64,000 bases of DNA from Poriferisodalis sp965221195. GTDB lineage: Bacteria; Actinomycetota; Acidimicrobiia; Acidimicrobiales; Poriferisodalaceae. Both the position numbers and the translations under genes were made by a program. This document shows positions 57,288 through 64,000 of the stretch, one piece after another; position 1 is the stretch's first letter, and every line of letters begins with the position of its first letter. Location: assembly GCA_965221195.1 (NCBI GenBank), contig OZ244864.1:2046001-2110000 (forward strand), given 5' to 3'. Below the pieces are notes generated by a model. The model did no database searches, was not told the origin of the DNA, and saw only the letters and a program-made list of their open reading frames with translations.

Positions 57288-58271
57288 TCAGAAGAGGTCG
57301 GCAAGCATGACCGGCTGACCGTCTTCGGTGCTCACCTCATTGGCGGCATCTCGTCGCACCGATGCGAACCCAACCACTTCAGCCGACAGCGAAACAGAAT
57401 TCAGTGCAGCAGAACCCAATAAAACAGCAGAACCCAATAAAACAGAACCAAGTGAAGCAGAGCTCAACACAGTGCCGATGTCGGCCCCGTCCGCGGCTCG
57501 CAAGCCCGCTCCGGGCGCAACTTTGGCGGCGCTTCGGAAACGTCGGATGCTGCGGCGGCCACCGGCACGCGAATCGATCCGCTCTACGAGTTCTTGGCCG
57601 CGGTAACAGCCCTTACTAAACGACGCCGCTTGCTCAAGCAGGCCGGTCTCGTTTGGAATGTCGCCAGGCTGAATTTCTGTGCCCATGGACGGCAATCCGT
57701 AGCCCATGCGCAGCGCCTCGTACTCGTCAGCGCAGATTCGTTGTAGATCGCTGCCAAAGCTGCTGATTGTGCCGACTGTGCTGTTGGGGCTGTTGGGAGG
57801 CAGCAGTACGTCGTAACCGTCGGCTAGGGGCCAATGCGCCGGCCGTATTACCTGTGTTAGTTGTTGGAGCCCATCCGCTGGGCCGGTCGCTGAGGCGGCG
57901 ATCATCGACGGCTGTGCCGCTATAGGACTTCGCACAGCAAGCATGACCCACTGCTGAAATGAGAACTCTGCCTCGGTTCGCAACTTAAAACGCTCGAGCG
58001 ACATGGTCATCGCTTCACCGAATCCTGCATCGGTATCGGCGACGAACGTGGTCGGTCCGACGCGGCTGAGAACAAACAACGCCTCCACGCGCCCCCGCGG
58101 CTCCAACAAAAACGACAATGTGCTGTGGCCGACTTCCATGGCCTCTACGTCGGCAGATATCTGACCTTGCAGGTACGGGGCGGCTTGCGGCCCGCTCACT
58201 ATGAGCACATCGCGCACTAGGTCTGCTGTGTCTGCCACAACCAACCGATCCAGCAATGGATGTGCGTTCAT
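57288..58271 (-). CDS. ygfZ: Folate-binding Fe-S maturation protein YgfZ/GcvT family
   Basis: 327 residues from ATG 58271. The diagnostic motif is FSKGCYRGQELVERI (Lys-Gly-Cys-Tyr-x-Gly-Gln). Members bind tetrahydrofolate and help maintain Fe-S enzymes. Near the C-terminus a Leu-Gly-Ser-Ala/Val repeat interrupts the barrel (DNA 57408-57466, 18-bp units). It overlaps the trpEG stop by ATGA, so it is co-translated with the tryptophan genes. Confidence 0.9.
   Translation of the reverse strand: MNAHPLLDRLVVADTADLVRDVLIVSGPQAAPYLQGQISADVEAMEVGHSTLSFLLEPRGRVEALFVLSRVGPTTFVADTDAGFGEAMTMSLERFKLRTEAEFSFQQWVMLAVRSPIAAQPSMIAASATGPADGLQQLTQVIRPAHWPLADGYDVLLPPNSPNSTVGTISSFGSDLQRICADEYEALRMGYGLPSMGTEIQPGDIPNETGLLEQAASFSKGCYRGQELVERIDSRAGGRRSIRRFRSAAKVAPGAGLRAADGADIGTVLSSASLGSVLLGSAVLLGSAALNSVSLSAEVVGFASVRRDAANEVSTEDGQPVMLADLF
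57408..57466. repeat. 18-bp tandem repeat inside ygfZ
   Basis: agcagaacccaataaaac twice plus a diverged third copy, in frame. It is AT-richer than the surrounding gene. Confidence 0.88.
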
Positions 58272-60529
58272 TCGGCCCTCCAACCCGGCACCAGTCGGTC
58301 TACGACATGGCGAATGAGCGTCAAACCGATGCCGTCGTCAAGCGACATGATCGACTCGGGATGGAACTGAACTGCCGCAACCGGCAGTTCACGATGCTCA
58401 ACGGCCATCACGATGTCGTCATCAAGGCTGACAGCGGTGACCTCTAGCTCTTTGGGTATCTGCGGGCGGTGAGCGAACAGCGAGTGATAACGGCCCGCCC
58501 GGAACTCTGTAGGCAGCCCTTTGAGCAGTCGCCCGCCGACGACACGGATGGCCGACGGCTTGCCGTGCATCGGCATGGCGAGCTGCCCTAACTCGCCGCC
58601 GAAGTACTCCACGATGCCCTGCAACCCCAAGCACACACCAAACAGCGGCACCCCGGCATTGAGCGTGGCACGCACCACCGAGCTGATGCCGAAATCATCA
58701 GGGCGTCCGGGCCCCGGCGACAACACGACAAGATCGAAATTGTCGGCGCTGATCTCATCGGCACAAAACCCGGCCCGGCGAGTCACCACCGCCGCACCGG
58801 TCTGACGCAGGTAGTTCGCGAGGGTATGTACGAATGAATCCAAGTGATCGATGAGCAGCACCTGTCGTTCGTTGGATGATCCTGTTGCGGCGTTCTGTGT
58901 CGTGACTGAGCGTGGCCGCCGGATCGCATCAAGGAAGGCTGATGCCTTCAGTTCGGTTTCAGATTCCTCTGCGTCAGGGTCGGAGTCCCACAGCAGCGTT
59001 GCGCCGACACGCACCTGTGCATGCCCGTCTGCGATGCGGATGGTTCGCAGCGTGAGTCCGGTGTTCAAACTGCCGTCGAACCCGATCTTGCCCACAGCAC
59101 CCCCGTACCACGCCCGGGGAGTCCGTTCGTACTGCTCAAGGAACATCATCGCTGCCGTTTTCGGCGCACCCGTCACCGTCACTGCCCAAGTGTGAGACAA
59201 GAACGCGTCCAGAGCATCGAACCCGTCCCGAAGGCGCCCTTCGACATGGTCCACGGTGTGGATGAGCCGCGAGTACATCTCAATCTGGCGGCGACCTATG
59301 ACCTTGACGGACCCTGGAACGCATATACGGCTCTTGTCATTGCGGTCAACGTCGGTACACATCGTCAGTTCCGACTCGTCTTTGGATGAATTCAGCAGCG
59401 CCAAGATCTGCGACGCGTCGTCTATGGGATCTTGGCCTCGGGCGATGGTCCCTGAGATCGGGCAGGTCTCAACCCGATCACCCTCAACGCGCACGTACAT
59501 CTCTGGAGAAGCGCCGATCAGCCACTCGCTGCATTCATCTCGCCCAGCCAAGGCTGGACTGCTCTCATCTCGCCCAGCCAAGGCTGGACTGCTCTCATCT
59601 CGCCCAGCCAAGGCTGGGCCGAGATTAATGAGAAATCCGTAGGGCGCGGGGTTCTGTTCTTTGAGTCGGCGGAACAGTTCCGCAGGAGACTCCGCACAAG
59701 GCTCAGAAAACATCTGACTGGTGACCACTTCAAAGAGGTCGCCGCGAGCGAAGTGCTCTTGTGCAGCTCGCACACCGGCTGCGTATCCGCCCGGGGGATG
59801 ATCGCAACGCGGCTCAAAAGCAAGATCGGGTTCGTAGGGCGTCCGTTGGCCTTCGCGTGGCAGCCCGACAGTGCTTCGACCGTTAACGGCGAACTCGTAC
59901 CTGAAACGTTGCGCTGTTCCGCCTTCGTGGTCCACAATCAGCAGATCGTCAGGCAAATACAGAACCAGATCACGTTGGTGCTCAGGACGCGGCAAACTCA
60001 AAACTATGGGTTCAAACTGGAAAGCGAGGTCGTAACCGAAGGCCCCGTACAGGCCCAGATGCGGGTCATCGCAACAGAACAGGTTCACCAAGGCACGGAC
60101 GACGGTGAACGCGGAAGGTTGTCGGCTTCGTTCCTCTTCTTCGAAACGCCGCTCGGCCCGTTCCACACGACAAGCCACTGCACCGAATCCGTGGCCTAGC
60201 TCACGGCGCACGTCAGTTATGCCAGCGGGCGTGCCCAAAGCCACCAGTGCTTCGTCAACAGACTCAAGGAGCACCCCGCCCCGCTCGTTGAGGGCATCCA
60301 CCCAGACGTTCTGGCCCCGACTGGTGATGACTAGCGGAGGATCTGCGAAGCCCATATCCCAGCGGGTGTAGCGACCGGGATACTCATAACTTGATGACAG
60401 CAGCACCCCGCGGGCTTCATCTAGCCGGTCAATCAGTTCTTCAATTTCGGTGTCTGCGTCTACCGTGGATACCTGCGCGGAGACAGCGATCCCAGCGGAG
60501 GTGCGGAACTGCCTCTCGGTGATGATCAT
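58268..60529 (-). CDS. trpEG: Fused anthranilate synthase (TrpE-TrpG)
   Basis: 753 residues. N-terminal chorismate-binding component (about 1-540): GDLFEVVTSQMFSEP, ISGTIARGQDP, MCTDVDRNDKSRIC, HTVDHVEGRL, TVTGAPKTAAM. C-terminal glutaminase (about 555-750): LLIDHLDSFVHTL, nucleophile in FGVCLGLQGIVEYFGG, AVQFHPESI. Catalyses chorismate plus glutamine to anthranilate. Fusion in this order is known from rhizobial TrpEG. Inside TrpE, between INLG and EWLIGASPE, lie three copies of a 10-residue unit (PALAGRDESS) absent from homologues, from a 30-bp repeat. The trp setting argues against the related PhzE. Confidence 0.95.
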   Translation of the reverse strand: MIITERQFRTSAGIAVSAQVSTVDADTEIEELIDRLDEARGVLLSSSYEYPGRYTRWDMGFADPPLVITSRGQNVWVDALNERGGVLLESVDEALVALGTPAGITDVRRELGHGFGAVACRVERAERRFEEEERSRQPSAFTVVRALVNLFCCDDPHLGLYGAFGYDLAFQFEPIVLSLPRPEHQRDLVLYLPDDLLIVDHEGGTAQRFRYEFAVNGRSTVGLPREGQRTPYEPDLAFEPRCDHPPGGYAAGVRAAQEHFARGDLFEVVTSQMFSEPCAESPAELFRRLKEQNPAPYGFLINLGPALAGRDESSPALAGRDESSPALAGRDECSEWLIGASPEMYVRVEGDRVETCPISGTIARGQDPIDDASQILALLNSSKDESELTMCTDVDRNDKSRICVPGSVKVIGRRQIEMYSRLIHTVDHVEGRLRDGFDALDAFLSHTWAVTVTGAPKTAAMMFLEQYERTPRAWYGGAVGKIGFDGSLNTGLTLRTIRIADGHAQVRVGATLLWDSDPDAEESETELKASAFLDAIRRPRSVTTQNAATGSSNERQVLLIDHLDSFVHTLANYLRQTGAAVVTRRAGFCADEISADNFDLVVLSPGPGRPDDFGISSVVRATLNAGVPLFGVCLGLQGIVEYFGGELGQLAMPMHGKPSAIRVVGGRLLKGLPTEFRAGRYHSLFAHRPQIPKELEVTAVSLDDDIVMAVEHRELPVAAVQFHPESIMSLDDGIGLTLIRHVVDRLVPGWRAE
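59535..59618. repeat. 30-bp tandem repeat with inverted core inside trpEG
   Basis: Units start at 59535, 59565 and 59595. Each holds cccagccaaggctgg(g/a), an inverted repeat of CCAGCC/GGCTGG around AA. In frame. Confidence 0.93.
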
Positions 60530-60580
60530 CAGTCTGGACTCATCAGTTTGGGGCTACGAGACAGACTCAGGGCCGCAAGT

Positions 60581-61084
60581 TCACAAGTACAAACCGGTGC
60601 TGCCGGACTCAATGCGAGGTGCAGCGATGGCGTGAACGTCTCTTTCGCGCAGGATCAAGAAATCGTCGCCATGCACTTCCACCTCGTGACGATCGTCGGG
60701 GCTGAACAGCACACGATCCCCTTCTTGGGCAGTGCGCACGTTTGGTCCTGCGCCAACAACTTCGGCCCACACCAAGCGCTTGTTCTGCTGAGCGGTCGCA
60801 GGAATGAGGATCCCGCCGCTGCTGCGTCGTTCCGAGCCGTCGTTAGGGATCCGCACCAGCAGACGGTCGTGGAGCATCTTGATCGGTCGGCGCTCGTCTT
60901 CATTTTCGACATTTGCGGCGTTTGTGGCATTTTCGGCCGTCGTGGACTTGCGGGCAGCCGTCTTGTCTCCCTTCGCCGAACGAATTGGCTTCGTTGAGGA
61001 ACCAATGGTCGACGGGCCGACAGTTGAGGAGCTGACAGTTGATGGGCCGACAGCCTGCACGCTGTCTGATTGGGGAGCGCTCAC
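60581..61084 (-). CDS. GroES-like co-chaperonin with N-terminal extension
   Basis: 167 residues. Residues 68-160 are a Cpn10 fold: IKMLHDRLLVRIPNDGSERRSSGGILIPATAQ (mobile-loop region), GDRVLFSPDDRHEVEVHGDDFLILRERDV. The first 67 residues are an unusual Ser/Thr/Ala/Lys-rich tail with Val-Gly-Pro-Ser-Thr repeats (60990-61062). Ordinary GroES is about 95-100 residues. No groEL gene adjoins. It may be a second, diverged co-chaperonin; if translation starts later the extension would be absent, but no clear internal start was seen. Confidence 0.85.
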   Translation of the reverse strand: MSAPQSDSVQAVGPSTVSSSTVGPSTIGSSTKPIRSAKGDKTAARKSTTAENATNAANVENEDERRPIKMLHDRLLVRIPNDGSERRSSGGILIPATAQQNKRLVWAEVVGAGPNVRTAQEGDRVLFSPDDRHEVEVHGDDFLILRERDVHAIAAPRIESGSTGLYL

Positions 61085-61179
61085 CGCCCGAACGGTACCG
61101 TTCGCCCGAATAGATCAGACGGCAGGGTCAGGCTGCGGCACATCAGCAGGGGATCTGTAGCTGGCGATCTGTGCCGCAG

Positions 61180-62736
61180 TCACACGATGCGTGACGTGCG
61201 GTCTCCCCAGTATTCGTCGCGCAGAATGCGCTTGTAGAGCTTGCCAGTGGGGTGACGTGGCAGCTCGTCTCGAAAATCGATTGAACGCGGCACTTTGTAG
61301 CCCGCGAGGTTTTCACGGCAATAGGCCAGCAACTCACCCGCTAGCGCTTCGTCGGCTTTCACACCGATGGCCGGCTGCACCACAGCCTTCACCTCTTCGC
61401 CGAAATCCTCGTTGGGCACGCCGAATACGGCCACATCGGTCACCTTGTCGTGCATCACTAGACGATCTTCGATCTCTTGGGGGTAGATGTTCACTCCGCC
61501 TGAGATGATCATGAACGCTTTGCGGTCGGTCAGATACAGATAGCCGTCTTCGTCAACTCGACCCACATCGCCCAGCGTTGACCACAGTTCGTGCCGGTCG
61601 TGGCGGGACTCGGCCGTTTTGTCTGGATCGTTGTGATACTCAAACGCCGGTTCTTCGCGCTCAAAATAGATCGTGCCCTCATCGCCCACGGGCAGCTCGT
61701 TACCTTCGTCGTCGCAGATGTGGATGGTCCCGATGATGGGCTTTCCCACGGTCCCTGGGCGCTCAAGCCACTCGTCGGGACTTACATAACAGAACCCGTT
61801 GAGTTCAGTCCCGGCGTAATACTCGTGAATGATCGGCCCCCACCACGACATCATCTGCTGCTTCACTTCGACCGGGCACGGCGCTGCAGCATGAACAGCG
61901 AATCGATGGCTTGACAAGTCGTGCCGTGCTCGCTCGGCCTCAGGCAACTTCAGCATCCGACTGAACATCGTTGGCACCCATTGGCTATGCGTTATGCGGT
62001 ACTGCTCTATGTATCCCAACGCCTCAGCAGCGTCAAAACGGTCCATGATCACAGCAGTGCCGCCCACCGCTTGGGTGCCAGTGGTGAACGACAGCGGTGC
62101 TGAGTGATACAGCGGCGCGGGCGACAGATAGCGAGTGCCCTCGCCGAAACCGAAGACCCCGCCAAGGAGTGCGCCGCTGACGAGATCTGGCTCGGTGATC
62201 GAAGTTCCGTCGCGGGGCCTTTTGATTCCCTTGGGACGGCCCGTCGTGCCCGAGCTGTACAGCATCGGCGCTCCGCGAGGCTGCTCTGCCAGCGGCTCAG
62301 CCGGGAAAGCTGCAATGGCATCTTCGAAGGAGTCGAACCCCGCAGTTGCCTCATCGAACATCAGCCGAACAGCGCAATCGCCAATCATCGGCAACAGCTC
62401 TGTCGCCATGTCGGCGACAGCAGGCGAAGCCACTACTACGTTGGCCCCACAGTCGTTCACGATGTAAGCCGCTTCTTCGGCTGTTAGGTATCGGTTGACG
62501 GTGGTGAAATACAGGCCGCTGCGCATCGCCGCCCAGTAGGCATCGAAGTAGCCGATGTTGTTGTCGGAGTAGATGGCGACATGGTCACCTGGTCGGAGGC
62601 CTGCGGCCCACATGAGCTGCGCGAAACGGCAACTGCGAGCCTCAAGCTGGCCGAACGTTCGCGTGTGCCCATCACGGGCCATGATCACTGCTAGACGGTC
62701 GGGATCGGCGACGGAGTAAGCACCTGGATAACTCAT
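61180..62736 (-). CDS. AMP-forming acyl-CoA synthetase
   Basis: 518 residues of the ANL superfamily. P-loop-like motif MLYSSGTTGRPKGIKRP, EYYAGTELNGFCYV, GDVGRVDEDGYLYLTDRKAFMI and C-terminal lysine region PRSIDFRDELPRHPTGKLYKR. It activates a carboxylic acid with ATP and CoA; chain length or type of acid cannot be inferred. ATG 62736 (before SYPGAYSVADPDR) is preferred over the longer frame to 62799, which overlaps hisF. No strong ribosome-binding site. Confidence 0.9.
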   Translation of the reverse strand: MSYPGAYSVADPDRLAVIMARDGHTRTFGQLEARSCRFAQLMWAAGLRPGDHVAIYSDNNIGYFDAYWAAMRSGLYFTTVNRYLTAEEAAYIVNDCGANVVVASPAVADMATELLPMIGDCAVRLMFDEATAGFDSFEDAIAAFPAEPLAEQPRGAPMLYSSGTTGRPKGIKRPRDGTSITEPDLVSGALLGGVFGFGEGTRYLSPAPLYHSAPLSFTTGTQAVGGTAVIMDRFDAAEALGYIEQYRITHSQWVPTMFSRMLKLPEAERARHDLSSHRFAVHAAAPCPVEVKQQMMSWWGPIIHEYYAGTELNGFCYVSPDEWLERPGTVGKPIIGTIHICDDEGNELPVGDEGTIYFEREEPAFEYHNDPDKTAESRHDRHELWSTLGDVGRVDEDGYLYLTDRKAFMIISGGVNIYPQEIEDRLVMHDKVTDVAVFGVPNEDFGEEVKAVVQPAIGVKADEALAGELLAYCRENLAGYKVPRSIDFRDELPRHPTGKLYKRILRDEYWGDRTSRIV

Positions 62737-62755
62737 AACTGCGAAAACTAGCGCG

Positions 62756-63544
62756 TCATCCCCAACCGGACGGCGGACGGACAGCGATCCCTGCATCAAT
62801 CAGCGCTCGCTTAGCGTCGGCGATGGTGTGCTCGCCGAAGTGGAAGATCGACGCGGCCAGCACCGCGTCAGCGCCTGCGATTACTGCGCCGTCTACTAGG
62901 TGCTGCAGCGTGCCCACTCCCCCGCTGGCGACAACCGGGATAGAGACAGCGTCAACTACTGCTTTGGTGAGTTTGAGATCGAAACCTGCTTTGGTGCCGT
63001 CGGCATCCATAGAAGTCAACAGAATCTCACCGGCACCCAAGTCGGCTGCTTGTTTCACCCACTCCAGCGCGTCCACGCCGGTGTCCTCACGTCCGCCTTT
63101 TACATAGACGTTCCATGAGTTGGTGTGGTTCGGGGCGCTGTGGCGCATTTTTGCGTCCACCGCAACCACGACACATTGGCTGCCGAACTCTTCGGCTATC
63201 TCTTGCACCAAACGGGGTTGTGCAACTGCGGCTGAGTTCACCGAGACTTTGTCGGCACCGGCGCGTAGCAGCGAGCGGGCATCGTCAACTGTGCGGATTC
63301 CTCCGCCGATTGTGAAAGGAATGAAGACCTCCTCGGCGGCGCGACGAGCCAGATCAATGATTGTGTCACGACCGTACGCCGATGCGGTGATGTCTAAGAA
63401 GACCAGTTCGTCGGCTCCTTGGCGGTCATAGGCGGCTGCTAGCGCCACAGGGTCGCCAGCGTCGCGCAGGTCAACAAAGTTGACACCTTTCACGACCCGT
63501 CCGTCGTCCACGTCAAGACAAGGAATGACTCGTACCGTCTTCAA
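62756..63544 (-). CDS. hisF: Imidazole glycerol phosphate synthase subunit HisF
   Basis: 262 residues. RVIPCLDVDDGRVVKGVNF (catalytic Asp), DELVFLDITAS, IPFTIGGGIRTVDDA, VASGGVGTLQH and the second catalytic Asp in LTSMDADGTKAG. Cyclase half of histidine step 5. I start at TTG 63544, just before the conserved strand, since AGGTGA lies upstream; a longer open frame exists but has low complexity. hisA ends 28 bp upstream. Confidence 0.96.
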   Translation of the reverse strand: MKTVRVIPCLDVDDGRVVKGVNFVDLRDAGDPVALAAAYDRQGADELVFLDITASAYGRDTIIDLARRAAEEVFIPFTIGGGIRTVDDARSLLRAGADKVSVNSAAVAQPRLVQEIAEEFGSQCVVVAVDAKMRHSAPNHTNSWNVYVKGGREDTGVDALEWVKQAADLGAGEILLTSMDADGTKAGFDLKLTKAVVDAVSIPVVASGGVGTLQHLVDGAVIAGADAVLAASIFHFGEHTIADAKRALIDAGIAVRPPSGWG

Positions 63545-63572
63545 GGTGTCACCTGTCTCCCGTTGGCGCCAG

Positions 63573-64000
63573 TCACGGTTGTGGTTTGCTGTCTGACTCG
63601 TCGGGTGCTGTGCTGCCACGCGCGACCACCACAGCCGCCGCCGGCGAGATGGCACCGTCATGGAGCGCTTTACCCACAATGGCACCGTCCAGCCTGTGCC
63701 CGTTCGCCGAACGCAAATCACGAAGATCCGCTATGTCTGCAAGACAGCCGACGCCACCGCTGGCAATAACCGACATCGCCGGTGGGCGCTGAGGTGCGTC
63801 CAGAACTTCCCGCAGGCCCGCTAGATCGCTACCGCCTCCCATGCCGTCACGGGCTATCTGAGTTACAACAACGGACTCAGCACCGCTGCCGGCCAGACTC
63901 CTGAGGGCCTCAGACAAGCTCACCCCGCTGCGATGTTTCCAGCCGCGAGTGGCTACCTCGGTACCGCGCACGTCCAACCCGACGGCGACGCGATGGCCCC
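63573..64000 (-). CDS. hisA: HisA-type isomerase, C-terminal part (runs off right edge)
   Basis: About 142 residues of the C-terminal half of the ProFAR isomerase TIM barrel. GLDVRGTEVATRGWKHRSG, VVVTQIARDGMGGGSDL (second catalytic Asp) and VIASGGVGCLADIADL are HisA motifs. The start lies beyond the window. The last 25 residues after the barrel (ARGSTAPDESDSKPQP) are a polar tail. Next gene in the same direction is hisF. Confidence 0.93.
   Translation of the reverse strand, partial: GHRVAVGLDVRGTEVATRGWKHRSGVSLSEALRSLAGSGAESVVVTQIARDGMGGGSDLAGLREVLDAPQRPPAMSVIASGGVGCLADIADLRDLRSANGHRLDGAIVGKALHDGAISPAAAVVVARGSTAPDESDSKPQP

Noticed and set aside
58268..60529. PhzE or other ADIC synthase in a phenazine pathway
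   Set aside because: Same fused layout, but the neighbours are trpF, trpB and trpA and no phenazine genes are present.

Overview
The window is a dense bacterial chromosome segment of moderately high GC. It most likely comes from an actinobacterium of the Acidimicrobiia type. That placement is inference from gene content: an ANTAR regulator next to polA, an acidic zinc-ribbon protein resembling DUF4193, an LLM (F420-type) oxidoreductase, a gap-pgk-tpiA block near secG, rapZ next to uvrC, and polA with a non-catalytic proofreading domain. There is no rRNA, CRISPR array or recognisable insertion sequence.

Layout. 1-1056: 5' part of katG. 1.2-4.5 kb (+): MoxR-type ATPase and VWA protein (CoxD/CoxE-like) with small unknown genes. 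4.6-11.5 kb (-): a form I aerobic CO dehydrogenase operon, orf77-coxM-coxS-coxL-xdhC/coxF-coxG, followed by five consecutive tiny single-membrane-span genes. 11.6-16.1 kb: uridine phosphorylase, Fur-family regulator, lipase, iron alcohol dehydrogenase, LLM oxidoreductase. 16.1-18.7 kb: a small accessory island on the 3' side of a tRNA-Leu gene, with a heptad-repeat coiled-coil protein and what look like decayed ends of a methylase and a helicase. 18.9-28.1 kb: secG, an inserted RND exporter, tpiA-pgk-gap, rapZ, uvrC. 28.4-34 kb (+): a partner-switching and histidine-kinase signalling operon with its own periplasmic binding lipoprotein. 34-45 kb (-): uvrA, uvrB, rpsA, polA, ANTAR regulator. 45-50 kb: tRNA-Leu and the FAS-II cluster fabD-fabH-fabG-acpP-fabF. 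50-64 kb (-): double-domain CoA transferase, fabZ, cytochrome c, HIT-like protein, trpA, trpB, trpF, ygfZ, trpEG fusion, a GroES-like protein, acyl-CoA synthetase, hisF, hisA.

The most interesting functional locus is the CO dehydrogenase region. CoxL carries the form I active-site loop, CoxG is present (reported to couple the enzyme to membrane quinone), and five paralogue-like membrane mini-proteins follow in the same apparent transcript. They are candidates for a membrane docking or scaffold module.

The most pervasive oddity is the abundance of short direct tandem repeats (9-33 bp units, very often 15 bp). There are more than thirty loci, clustered at gene ends and between genes. Some are in frame inside essential enzymes (Udp, UvrA, UvrB, S1, TrpB, TrpEG, YgfZ). 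In trpB a 33-bp unit that carries a ribosome-binding site and a start codon is repeated five times.

I saw no rho-independent terminator, riboswitch or operator I would defend; intergenic spaces are short and mostly filled by these repeats.
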